Source: Skeletonema tropicum (lineage: Eukaryota; Bacillariophyta; Thalassiosirophyceae; Thalassiosirales; Thalassiosiraceae). From it: a stretch of 64,000 bases of DNA. Position numbers and translations under genes: made by a program. Positions 54,318-64,000 of this stretch are shown here, one piece after another. The stretch's first letter is position 1. Each line of letters begins with the position of its first letter. The notes beneath the pieces are model-generated. The model did not search any database. It worked only from the letters and a program-made list of their open reading frames with translations, and was not told the origin of the DNA. The stretch is taken from assembly GCA_037178625.1 (NCBI GenBank), contig JAWZXG010000025.1:1-64000 (forward strand). Reading direction: 5' to 3'.

Positions 54318-54987
54318 AATCTAAAACACCGTCCACCATCCCACCAAGACTGTCATTGTTCAATCCCAACTCCTGCTCCACATAGCCACTCCCACCAACC
54401 ATTAACATCCCCGCAATTAACTGAATTGGGACCAACCACGACTTCCGTCTTCCAAATCGCTTTGAGAAACAGGCATCGACAATAGGTGCCCACAGTAACT
54501 TTAGTGAGAAGGGCCAGGAGCACAAGGCGAATATAGCTTGGGCATTGTAGGCCATTTTTGTGAGTTCCGCGAGTGAATTGGAAGAGGAGGCAGCAGTAGC
54601 AGTAGACGAGTGGAGCGCCGCATCTGCAGCAGCGGCAGCGACATTAGGATGATTGTGGACGGATGCAGCAAGCATTTGAACCTTTTGCTGAATTAGAAAT
54701 GGGATGGAGGCGGAGAGACCCATGGGTATGCCCTGGAGGGTGTAGAGGGCGAGGAGGAGGGCGTAGTTGAATCGATCGTCGTGATCGACTGGAGGAGCGA
54801 GATCATTATTGCGATTGTTATCGTTGTTGTCGTCGGATGTGGCAATTATGGTGGAAGGAGTATGGGGGAGGCTGAGCTGAGACTTCTTCATTGTGGTGGT
54901 TGATGCTGCTGTAGTAGGAGGAGTTGCTCGTGCTCGTGATCTTAATTGGCCTTTGTATAGCCCGCCTTTGTTGTTGCTTCCTGACAT
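52918..54987 (-). CDS. SLC33 / acetyl-CoA transporter (AT-1) family membrane protein (689 aa)
   Basis: I start at the ATG at 54987 (MSGSNNKGGLYKG); the frame opens from a GTG at 54996. The family imports acetyl-CoA into the ER/Golgi lumen in animals. Family signatures: YALLLALYTLQGIPMGLSAS; SWPFSLKLLWAPIVDACFSK-RFGRRKSWLVP; FLMATQDIAVDGWALTMLSR; NSIGQNIGYFLSY; MTFFAHRVDPAIGGSYMTLL-NTFGNLGGTWPS. About 10-12 hydrophobic segments. Oddities: a long Ser/Ala insert between helices 1 and 2, an (AT)n dipeptide run encoded by GCTGTT repeats (54266-54316), and an acidic loop EEDEDDDDEDDDEHE. It has no intron. The C-terminus is cytosolic and acidic. Confidence 0.9.
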
Positions 54988-55162
54988 GTCTATCACTTAT
55001 AATATACTCATGTGCTCTTTCATGTGCAAGGCGATAGAGTTGGACACAGAAAGAGAGAGCGATGCCGTGGTAGGTGAGTATAAATATATCTCTTTAGAGA
55101 TAGTAGATCATGATCATGGTTTTTGTGTAGTTTTGTGTGAAACATCGCAGGTACAATAGCGG

Positions 55163-55767
55163 ATGGAGCGGATGAGCTTTCAATGGCTCTCTCCTTCCCC
55201 CATTTCCCCTGCGCCTCGTCGCGCCACTTTCTTTACCATTTTGACTTCTTCGGGAGTACCAATTGAGATGGATTCCCAATTGTTCTCTGTTCCAATGCTT
55301 CTGCAGTCATCGGTCATACATAATACGCACTTTTTGCAAAAAGATGCAACTCAAAATTCAACTTATCGTGTAGTGAAATACTCTAAGCCCTTTCATCGTG
55401 ACATCACCATCACCGAACACACAAGCAAGATGATGATGACGCTTCTGCGCCGACGAGAGGCAATAAACAAGTGGGAAGTGCTGGACGAATAATAAAAGAT
55501 TATCTCCTCTCTCAAGTCTCTCCTACGGATCAAATTCTGAACACAGCACTCTCGTGTAACCACCGTATTTACTCAAATAATGCACAGACATCACTTTTTG
55601 TGTGCTGGCACCACAACTCTCACGTCGACTGCTGCTACACCCTAGACGATTGGCATGCAATCGAACCAAAATACACGGAGAACATGTGTAATGTTGCCGA
55701 CAATATGGTACTTTTTGAAACGCCGTCGATCTCGAATAAACACTCAACACGTGATGATGCTTTTTGA
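55163..55767 (+). other. Two overlapping coding-like ORFs, possibly one frameshifted gene
   Basis: 55163-55492 encodes MERMSFQWLSPSPISPAPRR...YSKPFHRDITITEHTSKMMM...NKWEVLDE. 55471-55767 continues in another frame with IIKDYLLSQVSPTDQILNTA, FVCWHHNSHVDCCYTLDDWH and a stop at 55767. Together they would make about 200 residues. No family recognised; a frameshift or an unrecognised intron is possible. Confidence 0.35.
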
Positions 55768-57445
55768 CGTCGCTCGACATCAACCATATAAGATACGTTG
55801 GGTGAAGCTACCGTCTCTTCTCGCAGTATATTTATTCATATAATAGTTCATACTGATCTGCTCCGAAACAGGATGGGTTTTTGTGGGCGTTGGGGGCTGC
55901 GTCGTTCGCGTATGCATGTTGCTTTGTCGCTAATGAAAGAGAGCACATATCCGTCCAAAATCTGTCCACACACAACAATCAGCATGTAATATGAACAACA
56001 TCGGCAATGGCACATAGAGAAAACTCTATTTCAGCCGGCTTGAGGCTCTGTGTCAGCAGAGAAGGTTGTGTAGTGTAATATGAATGTATACATTGCAAGC
56101 ATTTCTGATGCACAAGTTTAGAAAAGAAGGTGCAAGCAGATGAGAAATTAGGTGGCCATGAAAGCCTCAATCCTGAACCAGAGAGTGCAAGCAGGTGTAG
56201 GAAGAGTAGGAATACTTAATGCATTAGATTATTATTGCTGTTCTTGGCAGTACTTGCTCATTCGTCATCATGGGCGAAAAGCTCGAAATTAGTGCGTGAA
56301 AAGGTGCTTTTTGGACCTTCTTGAAAACATTTTGGACGAAATTCAATTCGTCTACAGGGAGAGCTACGTGGGATCCCAGTACGGTCAAGGCGTGCAACTC
56401 GAGTTGAATTTCGGGCTGAATACTGTCTCATGTCCGTCTAATTCCACCGTGGAAGACCACGTCAATCAGGATCCAAAGATCCTCAAAATCGGCAAGCAGT
56501 CTCCTCAGTTTTGTTTTCGACAAGCAAAAACATTGCAATCGAGAACACCTCTAGTATTATCACCGATTTTGATAGCCATTGAAAGTTTTCCCCACCCACC
56601 CAGCCCTTTTCTTACCCACCCTCCCTATCGGTCGGCCTGCTGGGGCCAGAACGATTGGGACCTTAATCCCAAAGTAGTTCTAATGGTATAGACAGCCCAA
56701 TTTGTCATGCAACTTGGACTGTCCCCTTTTCCATAATTGTCCCAGACTGTCCTTAAGATCTTTTGTGTAGTTGTCAGTGAAGTAGCAATCTGACGCGCAA
56801 CGAGTTTTTCCACCGCCCCGATGGAAAATCAAAATTTACATGTGGCGGCCAACGTAGGAATCATACCAGGAAAATTGATACTTACTCCTATCTACCATAT
56901 CTTCGTTCAGCTATCTTTCCACAGGAGTGTCACGTAGCAGGTTTCTGTGAAAATCATACAGATTGGGATTTTATACGGGCGTTGGGGATTAAATACGGGC
57001 GTTGGGTACCGGTTAACCGACCGATTGATGCGTTGGTTCTCGTTTTTCAGAAACCTTTTATCAACGGTCCGGGAGAGCGTTAATTCTTGTTTTTGAGAAT
57101 CATTGACACAATTGGAGACAACTTGTGAGAGCGTTCGCGTTTCTGAGATTTTCAAGCTTTGTAAAGTTTAAACCCGTGCCATGTCGAATGTATGCAAATA
57201 AATCTGATACTCCGAGGGAGGTTTGGATTTTTGTGAGAAGAGCATGCACTTCATCCACCAATTCCGCTGTCGAAACATAAGAGTCGTGTGAAATCACTCC
57301 ATCAATCATTCCATAATCCTCATAAATTCGAAGCTGTGATTTCATGAACATCGATCACTTGTTGGATCTTAGATATTAAGGTCTTTACTTCAACAGGTGC
57401 CGAAACAGCAGCACAACGCAACCCGTCAAAAGATCATAGTCCTCG
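55768..57445. other. Intergenic; weak ORFs
   Basis: 56296-56691 (+) opens MKRCFLDLLENILDEIQFVY and 57100-57351 (-) opens MFMKSQLRIYEDYGMIDGVI; both may be exons or remnants without known family. ATACGGGCGTTGGG occurs twice at about 56974-57008. ACGTAGGAAT is at 56852-56861. Confidence 0.35.
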
Positions 57446-57820
57446 AACTCAGCAGCACATAATGAGGTTTGATTATGCACCACCTACGAGGCGAGCAGTG
57501 CGAGTTTGATCTATGCACCATCTACGAGGCGAGCAGTGCGAGCTGAGGTTTGCCATCTACGAGGCGAGCAGTGCGAGCTTGAGGTCTGCCATCTAAGTAC
57601 TTACGAGGCGAGCAGAGGTCTGCAATCTACGAGGCGAGCACTGCGAGCTGAGGTTTGCCATCTACGAGGCGAGCACTGCGAGCTCCTCTAACTCAGCAGC
57701 ACATAATGAGGTTTGATCTATGCACCACCTACGAGGCGAGCAGTGCGAGCTTGAGGTATGCCATCAACTTACGAGGCGAGCAGTGCGAGCATGAGGTCTG
57801 CCATCTACAAGGCGAGCAGA
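57446..57820. repeat. Minisatellite of about 35-bp GAGGCGAGCAGTGCGAGC units
   Basis: Nine copies of a core ACGAGGCGAGCA are spaced mostly 33-46 bp apart. A longer block starting AACTCAGCAGCACATAATGA recurs after 244 bp (57446 and 57690), so the array has a higher-order duplication. The last unit is split by the CACACC element. Confidence 0.8.
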
Positions 57821-57821
57821 G

Positions 57822-60139
57822 CACACCAATTTCGCACCTCATTTTCCCACCTTATTTTTTGTACCTCTAAACTAAATTACCATAACATAAGATACTGATC
57901 TTACGTACAGATTTAACTAGCAGCAGCGTGTCAATTTATGTTATTTTTTTTTTTTTGCTTGCAATAGCATCGAAGAAGTCACCATCATAACGATTAATAG
58001 CATCTGCACCTTTCGGTATCACATGGCACAAATTTACGAATCTATTCTATACGTTATATTCAACTTCCGGTTTGATTTGTGCCCGGGTGTATTGAATACT
58101 CAAGACAAGATAGTACGTTCCTAAACACAACAACGCGCTGCATACCCCACCAACTTTTTTCGGCACCAAGAGCAATGGAGACAATCGACGCCAAGGCTTG
58201 TCCACAAGACAGCCCCGAATTATTATTAGCAGGTCTACTACAATATCTATCCCAGAATTCATTGTTATCCCATTGGTACCGCATTTGGGATCGTCCGGAT
58301 GACTACCCTGCGTCCGAGGTACGTCGAATTATGGATAAGGAGGAGTGCCAGAAAATCGATCAATTGAACAAAATGTCATTACAAAACTTCGTGGGTATAG
58401 AACACGACCACTGGATATGGTTATTGAAAAGCTGTAAGTTGGTGAAAGAAAACACGGATGGTGATATCAGTTTTACTACTGAGGATAAATGGAAAGTGTT
58501 TCTCAGTGAATACGACATTGACGCAGAGGTCGAATCAGCTACTTGTTTAAGAACAAGTAAGCGGAGGTACATTCGTCTTGGACCTAAGACGGATAACTGG
58601 CATGCAAACGCACCACTTCAAGCGAAGAAGGAAAAATTCAGTCCACCTCGTTGCCCTAACATTGGTGTGATTGGACGGAGGCTGAATAAAGATTTGCAAT
58701 TTAGGATTGAGGAAGAACGAAATGACGAGGAAGATGATTGGGGTGACACCGGTAGCAACAACACCGATGTTGATATCAGCGATGATGCCAACAGCAACGA
58801 ATGCGCTGATGAATGCACTGACGAATATGTTGCCGAATGTGCTGACACCGGCGAAGCTGCAAAGCCATGTACATCAGCGCACCACCCGTTTCCACTCCTT
58901 CAATGTTATGGATTGGCAGATCTTGACTTGTCGGACGAGACAGACTGCAATAGATTCAAACGCATATTAGGGGAGATGGTGGCAAAGCAGCAGCAGCACA
59001 CCAAAGAGAAGAATGTGGTTGAGTATTTCCAACTCCGACAGAATAAACCTACAACTGCAGTTGCAGTACGTTCAAACAAGTCAGATGATGCATTCGAGTC
59101 ATACCACCGAAGAAAGCCGTACCTGCAGAATGTAGTAGGTTGTCTTGACGAAGATGTAAAAGTAGGAGCCCTTCGGTTGTCGGGATATCTAGCAAAGCAT
59201 CATAAGGATGAGTTTATTGATGCTGCAAATGCATCATGTTTTGCAGTCACTGGTGTGTTAAATGCAACTGAGAGTGCAGCTCTCTTTACTGAAGCTGGTT
59301 TGGTAGATGAACAATGGAATACTATAATGAGACACCTTCGACAAAAATTTGATGCAAAGATTGCCTGCTCCTTACTGGATATGAAGCGCAAAAGCTATGA
59401 AGGATATACAATGCCTCGGGTAAAAGTTATCTACCATCGAGCTGGACAGAAAGATGAAGAGAAGATTACGGCAGAATATCAAGACATCAAAGCTGGGTTC
59501 AAGAAGGCGGTCGAGACGCTCTTGCGATTTCATCTATTGAAAAAACAATAATGATACACAAAGCGTCACTACGCAGAAGATCATGGACTAGAAGCAATCG
59601 AGAATCACGCTGACTTGTGTCTGTGCCTTGAGGAATGGGTAGAACAGTTCCATCAGACTGAAAGGAAGAAAGTTGAGGAGAAATGCAAATATGGAAAAGA
59701 CCCAATAAAGCACGCCGAGACTGCTGCAAAGAAGAGAGCTGGTTTGATCAACCCAGACGTCATGGCACAATGTAGAAAGACAAAGAAGCCACGAGGACCG
59801 TACAAAAAAGATGATTAAGTGTTCACTCAATTTTGAGTGACATCAAGGTTGTGCGAAGTGCTGAAAATGTAGGGATCGGTAGAAAATGGTGTGCGGCAAC
59901 TGTTCCTGGTATTGTTTTTGTTCGATGTTATGCATTGGATGTCCTGTGGAGTTCAGTACTCTCTCTACGGAGCGAGTCGTCATGGTCTAATTTTTTATGC
60001 AGAGATTGAGCGGGGAAATAGGGGGCAAGCGGGGAGAAGAAAAATACTTAGCATGTAAAATTATCTATGTACAGTCCAGATAGCCCACAAAAGGGGGATG
60101 GTAGGAAATTTTTTTTTAACTAGTGGCGAAATTGGTGTG
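57822..60139 (+). mobile_element. Chapaev/CMC-like DNA transposon of a second family (2,318 bp)
   Basis: Ends CACACCAATTTCGC (57822-57835) and complement (60126-60139) are flanked by a 4-bp duplication AGAG (57818-57821 and 60140-60143). Removing the element and one AGAG gives GGCGAGCAGAGCGAGC, one base different from the minisatellite unit GGCGAGCAGTGCGAGC, so the empty site is independently confirmed. The termini and TSD length match the CACGG family in kind but not in sequence. It carries a transposase-like gene interrupted by two stops. Confidence 0.85.
58175..59818 (+). pseudogene. Transposon-encoded protein, interrupted by tandem in-frame stops
   Basis: The ATG at 58175 begins METIDAKACPQDSPELLLAG. 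The frame contains a Trp/His-containing N-terminal region (LLSHWYRIWDRPDDYPASEV), an acidic Cys-containing middle (NECADECTDEYVAECADTG), and VGALRLSGYLAKHHKDEFID, then EAGLVDEQWNTIMRHLRQKF and a stop at 59549-59551, followed by TGA. The same frame continues with RHYAEDHGLEAIENHADLCL, EEWVEQFHQTERKKVEEKCK and RKTKKPRGPYKKDD to 59818. The order 'H-L-R/K-x-x-F-x-x-K' then 'N-H-A-x-L-C' resembles transposase fragments of diatom DNA elements; a DDE core is not visible, so a central deletion is likely. Alternative: a spliced gene. Confidence 0.5.
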
Positions 60140-60143
60140 AGAG

Positions 60144-60549
60144 CGAGCGTATGTAAGAGGTGGATTTAGAGAGAGTACGGGTTTTTGGAGTGGGGTTTTG
60201 GAGTGATTTTTCGGTACTCTGATGTAGTTGAAGTTGCGTTGATTCGGCATTTTTTGTCTTGCGAAATTGGTCGGAGTTGTTTTCGAGCGAATTTTCTCGA
60301 AATTGAAATTGCGGGAGCTTTTGGCATCAGATTTGGTTTCAGGATTCGTCAGTTGGTTTGGGTTTGGTGGTAGTGTTCTTTCTTGTAAATAAAATAAAAA
60401 CGTCAGTTGGATCCGTATCAAACTTAAATCTGTATCAGAAAAAAAGCATACCGTGTGACATAGACACAGAGTGTGTCCCCAAGACACTTTTCGGAGTGTC
60501 TCGGCGTGTCTTTGAGCTTTGAGTGACATGGCGTGAAGTAACATGGAGC
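60144..60549. other. Spacer between two transposons
   Basis: No supported gene. ORFs here overlap without protein character. Confidence 0.4.
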
Positions 60550-60586
60550 GTATGGAGCAGGGTTGTGTACCCACTGTGGTACCCAG

Positions 60587-61564
60587 TAGCGTAATGGAAT
60601 TTCAAAAGGGTGAAATTTCACTACTGCAACTTTCGTGAAATTTACAGGGTGAAAGTTGCACCAATTTTGGCCAACAATGAAATTTCACAAAAATTCTGGC
60701 GCGAACGGATGGTACTGAACCAACACGTAGCACAAAAATAACCTAAGACCCTTCATTCCACCAACCACCAAACCCCAAAGAACACCACGCACCATCCAGA
60801 TGATGAGTTTGTCAACTCAGCGGAGAGTAACTCTTCACCAAAATGCTGGCGACTAACAATGCAGTATTACTTATTCCTTCGTAGTAATTCAGCTTACATG
60901 CGTGTTCCTGCATTGGCATGTACCAGATGATTTTGGGCGCGGATGGCTCTTATTTTGGGTGCGGGTATGTGCACAAATCAACTTGAGTTAAAAAGGATTT
61001 TGAGGACTTTGATACTCAAAACAATGACTGGTTTCATTCTTTTGACGTTCCACTTCCATCGCTTCCATCTTTGGAACAGCTGCAACAGAACAACAAGTCT
61101 TTTAGTATCAAAAATGTGGTACAGTATGTGGAATCAACTGGTGCTATTTCTGGTCGCATCACGTGGTTTGAATGTTATGCAGGATCATCTGACTTCTATC
61201 GATTGGTTGCTAAGCCTCTAATGTCTATGGGAACTGTCGGATCGATGGATTGTGAGCGTAGGGCCAAACCTCTGAAGAACAGCATTCTTGTGAAGGATAG
61301 GAATAGGATGAAGGATCCAACTGGTGTTGCACTTCTTCGAGGGAAGGAAAACCTCCGTCATATCATGGATGCGAAGAAGATGCTTGGAAAGAAGCTTGCT
61401 GACAGTCTCTCTTAGAGTGATGTGTTGACTGCAGAGTGCAAAGTATTACGACTATCTCAGGATAAGCTAGAGTGAAATTTAATCCCTTGAAATTTCTGAA
61501 ATTTCTGAAATTTCAACCTGCAATTTTCAACCCCCTCCAAAAATGGTGAAATTCCATTACGCTA
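60587..61564 (+). mobile_element. Internal-deletion derivative of the hAT element (978 bp)
   Basis: It has the same ends as 37048-40292 in reverse orientation (TAGCGTAATGGAATTTCA at 60587; complement to 61564), with its own 8-bp TSD GTACCCAG (60579-60586 and 61565-61572). The first about 400 bp and last about 575 bp match the full copy almost exactly; about 2.27 kb in between is gone, the junction lying at about 60984 (AACTT|GAGTT). Confidence 0.92.
60987..61415 (+). pseudogene. hAT transposase C-terminal 142 codons (in the deletion derivative)
   Basis: From GTTAAAAAGGAT at the deletion junction the frame VKKDFEDFDTQNND...MLGKKLADSLS is the same as the end of the full transposase. The upstream coding-like exon (ATG near 60918) stops with TGA exactly at the junction. 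No transposase can be made. Confidence 0.85.
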
Positions 61565-62297
61565 GTACCCAGCACGAAGTACCCGAAAAATGGGTAGGTA
61601 CCGGGTGTGGGTATACCCATTAAGTACCCACCCGGCGGGATTTCGGAATGGGTAGATACCCATACCCACCTACCCGAGTGGGTGCTGTTTGGACAATGGA
61701 TGGGTACGTTGAAAAGGGAGCAAAAGGAGGCAAAAGGTGCATGGGAGGAGTAGCGAATATGTGTATTGCAAGTAAATTCGATGTAGTTTCAATCGAATTG
61801 CATACAAAATGAATGTGACATTACGTTCTCCTCCTCAGACCAGATTTTACAGCCGAGAGAAAAAGCCTTTTCGAAACGCTGAGGGCTCGATTTTTGCAGA
61901 TGATGACCATCAAACCAGGTCCATGTACTAAATACACACTCAAGGAAGGCGTTTGATGCACGTAGAGCTGAAATTGGCAGTGCTAAATGGAAGATCTATG
62001 CAGGTACCCACACCTACCCAAAACCCAGCAAAATGGGGTGGGTATGGGTAGATACCCACACCCACCGACCCATTGGGGTGAACACTTATGTCACTACCCA
62101 CAACTACCTACCCAGGGGTATTTCACGTGGGTACACAACCCTGGTATGGAGTGCTTGGAGTTAGGTGGAGCTTCTCATGTTTCATCAAGCCCATCCAACA
62201 CCCGACACAGACACACAGGAATCACACAGTTTTCTCATAAGATGAGATGATCAGAAGATGATGGTATTGTAGCGCAGCTACAGACACCGCACTGACC

Positions 62298-62813
62298 ATG
62301 ACGCCACCGATCTCAGCCCTCCTTCTCGGTATCATCACGATTACCGCTGCCACTGAAAATGGTGACCACCACCATTCCGGGAGAAAAAAGGATAATGACA
62401 CAAACCAGCTACTCGAAAGAAGAAAAGTGAAAACGACTCTCTGCAGCACCCAAGATTGCAACGATCAAAACGGCGAAGCAGAACAACTTGGCGTTTGCAA
62501 AACCTACCTCACCCCTCTTTCAAATTGCTACAATGCGAAATTTCTATTCCCAGCTGATGTATCATGGGGTGATGTGGATATCTTAGATGAGCTCCACTAT
62601 AGACCGGAAATGAAAAAGGCTCCTCCGAATCTGAAGAGAACATTTTATAAAAGTAAGGATGGATCATGTTTGGGTGTGGATTATTCGTGGATTCAACCGT
62701 TTGAGGTTTGTGAAGGTCCCTTTGGGCCTCCAAGGCCTTGGGGCAAGTTCTCATTGGTAGACGGCGACTATTTCGCAGCAAATGAAAATGTTGATGGAGT
62801 GGTTAAATTTTAA
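62298..62813 (+). CDS. Small secreted protein with Cys pairs (171 aa)
   Basis: The ATG at 62298 has a strong context (GACC-ATG-A). MTPPISALLLGIITITAATE is a probable signal peptide. The mature part has LCSTQDCNDQNGEA...GVCKTYLTPLSNCYNAKFLF, YKSKDGSCLGVDYSWIQPFE and VCEGPFGPPRPWGKFSLVDG, with six cysteines that could form three disulfides. It ends VDGVVKF 13 bp before the segmental duplication. No family recognised; extracellular by inference. Confidence 0.6.
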   Translation: MTPPISALLLGIITITAATENGDHHHSGRKKDNDTNQLLERRKVKTTLCSTQDCNDQNGEAEQLGVCKTYLTPLSNCYNAKFLFPADVSWGDVDILDELHYRPEMKKAPPNLKRTFYKSKDGSCLGVDYSWIQPFEVCEGPFGPPRPWGKFSLVDGDYFAANENVDGVVKF

Positions 62814-62826
62814 GAATTTGATGGTG

Positions 62827-63331
62827 CAGATTCGGCATGCAGAGAGCACATGGAGCCGGCGATTGCGACCGTTTTGAATTTTACAGAGGAATACTTGTTG
62901 AGGATAAAACAGCAGAAGGAGCAAAATGATAGCTGGTTTTGATTCGCAATCTGGAGAAGTATGATGGTAGGAGATGTATTACACTTGACGTTTGCTCCAA
63001 TTTGACATGGTCACATAGCTTGCACAATAATAGAAGCCCGACTTGAACGAAAGGTCTATTCAAAACCCATGGCAATAAGTTGAAGACAACCCCACAAACT
63101 CTGTCATCCACAAAATAGGCACGAAACAATGAGTCAATTGCGCAAGGAGGATGAGGCAATTAGATGAGTTATGTATGGTAGAGGTGTTAGAGTATAATAG
63201 CTATCTTCCCTTCTTCCCAAACCATTCAACTCAGAATTAAGAGATCCAATTTGCCAGTTAGTAGTCGAACGTGTATGCATGCTTGCCACCCTTAATTGTT
63301 GCATTTCTTCTTCGTCCTCATTCTCAATATG
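62827..63331. repeat. Segmental duplication of 52470-52980 (truncated gene ends)
   Basis: It carries the last 38 codons of the GRIP gene (with D-to-Y in E-E-D/Y-L-L-R), the intergenic gap and the first bases of the SLC33-like 3' end. Without promoter and 5' parts, both gene pieces are non-functional. Weak similarity may continue to about 63373. Confidence 0.85.
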
Positions 63332-64000
63332 CTTTAGTTCTCCATTCTATGCTATCATCTGGCTACTTAGCCAGTAGTGTAGCTCAGAGGCATTGGAGGA
63401 GACAGCGGGTAAAGTTGTTGACGAAGGAACGCGTCAGGCTTTACGAACAGCTTGGAGGGCTTAGGCCTGCCACAAGTCAAGCTGCAACTCTGTCTAAAAG
63501 ATCTATCCCTGTAGGTGCAGAATGGGTCCCCTATAGATCTAGACACGGCAAAAGAGTAAGAGTACCCACTGAAGACCATCATAGGTCGGCTAATCCTATA
63601 AACTGTGGTCCTCTACTGCGTAATGGCATGAGGATTGAAAAGGCTCAGATGCATGGCAACATGAGCATCTGGATCACGCTTGAATCTCGGGAAAAGCCTT
63701 TTGTGAAACAACACCTTTTATAGTTCGACGGCGAGCGTTAAACCCAATCTATCATTTTGAAATAAATCATAGATCTAAGTGTGGCAAAGCTAAAGAACTC
63801 ACTCACTCACTCTCTCCCTCTTGACGTGCCAGATGAGACTCTGGTGCCAATTCCAATTCGATTCATTGAACGATGTAAATTGTAGGAGTGTGTTGGGAGT
63901 CTCACCTGTCTGGGACTCGTTCTCCTTCTTTACCTCTTATACTAACTTCCTCGAGAGGAGAGGGATCCTCACGATGATCCTCTCACTCTCGAGTATCTGC
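63332..64000. other. Right edge; one ORF of unknown nature
   Basis: A plus-strand frame to 63723 contains RHWRRQRVKLLTKERVRLYE and GAEWVPYRSRHGKRVRVP. It is basic and uninterrupted, but the family is unknown and its start lies in the duplicated segment. At 63894 TGTTGGGAGTCTCACC follows a GGAG stretch and could be the start of a copia LTR running off the window; this cannot be tested here. Confidence 0.3.

Larger units (their letters stand above)
60558..62143. mobile_element. CAGGG-type hAT element with nested hAT derivative
   Basis: Ends CAGGGTTGTGTACCCA (60558 on) and TGGGTACACAACCCTG (to 62143) are flanked by the 8-bp TSD GTATGGAG (60550-60557 and 62144-62151). Without the nested 978-bp insertion it is about 600 bp. 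Both ends consist of TACCC/GGGTA words in two orientations; the middle is non-coding and matches 36611-37047. It is non-autonomous. Confidence 0.88.

Noticed and set aside
57446..57820. Possible CRISPR-like array of regular repeats
   Set aside because: Spacing is irregular, there are no unique spacers, and the genome is eukaryotic; it is a minisatellite.
57506..57870. ORFs in the minisatellite, with C-H-L-R-G-E-Q-C repeats
   Set aside because: They arise from the repeat unit itself; no ATG context, and the array is interrupted by a transposon.
60185..60574. Overlapping ORFs between the CACACC element and the CAGGG element
   Set aside because: Mutually overlapping frames on both strands, no start context, no protein character.
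63894..64000. Start of a copia LTR at the right edge
   Set aside because: Only TGTTGG after a purine stretch is visible; without the partner LTR or coding sequence it cannot be supported.

Overview
The window is nuclear DNA of a photosynthetic eukaryote, most probably a diatom. Four things suggest this. Genes are split by short GT-AG introns (about 90-245 bp). Two nuclear genes (a plastid-type RecA and a TPR/SAP protein) begin with a hydrophobic signal peptide running into a T-A-F motif, like the bipartite plastid-targeting leaders of secondary algae. The copia elements resemble diatom copia elements, and Crypton-like recombinase remnants are present. I see no rRNA, tRNA or CRISPR array. Species and family assignments are from recognition, not from searches.

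Host genes: a partial gene at the left edge (1-219, -); a two-exon unknown gene (9174-9744, -); a two-exon secreted His/Asp-rich protein (17495-18040, -); a five-exon gene joining a J-domain, a PARP-type zinc finger and two BRCT domains (18866-21319, -); a plastid-targeted TPR/SAP protein (31261-32760, -); plastid recA (40992-42512, -); a GRIP-domain golgin (50924-52585, +) convergent with an SLC33/acetyl-CoA-transporter-family protein (52918-54987, -); and a small secreted Cys-containing protein (62298-62813, +). Several weaker ORFs and coding-like scraps are listed with low confidence.

More than half of the annotated sequence is mobile DNA, and many element ends can be fixed to the base by target-site duplications (TSDs). 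There are three elements with CAC...GTG termini and 4-bp TSDs (5362-7955, 44652-47158, 57822-60139), Chapaev/CMC-like in form. The first two are deletion derivatives of one parent that keep different parts of its gene. A complete 3,245-bp hAT element (37048-40292) has a 978-bp deletion derivative at 60587-61564, and each sits inside a copy of a second hAT-type element. Other mobile DNA: a copia element with LTRs but no reverse transcriptase (10022-12641); a copia pol gene between two identical 318-bp LTRs that point in opposite directions (21548-26148); remnants of Crypton-like recombinases, of a non-LTR-like retroelement and of another hAT; and MITEs of hAT (8-bp TSD), Mutator (9-bp TSD) and mariner (TA) type plus two large foldback elements.

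The main theme is decay by internal deletion: several unrelated element families are present as derivatives that keep their ends but have lost part of their coding region. The items most worth following are the complementary derivatives, the J/zf-PARP/BRCT fusion, the inverted-LTR copia, the nested hAT insertions into GGGTA-rich sequence, and a dispersed ACGTAGGAAT motif present at eleven places.
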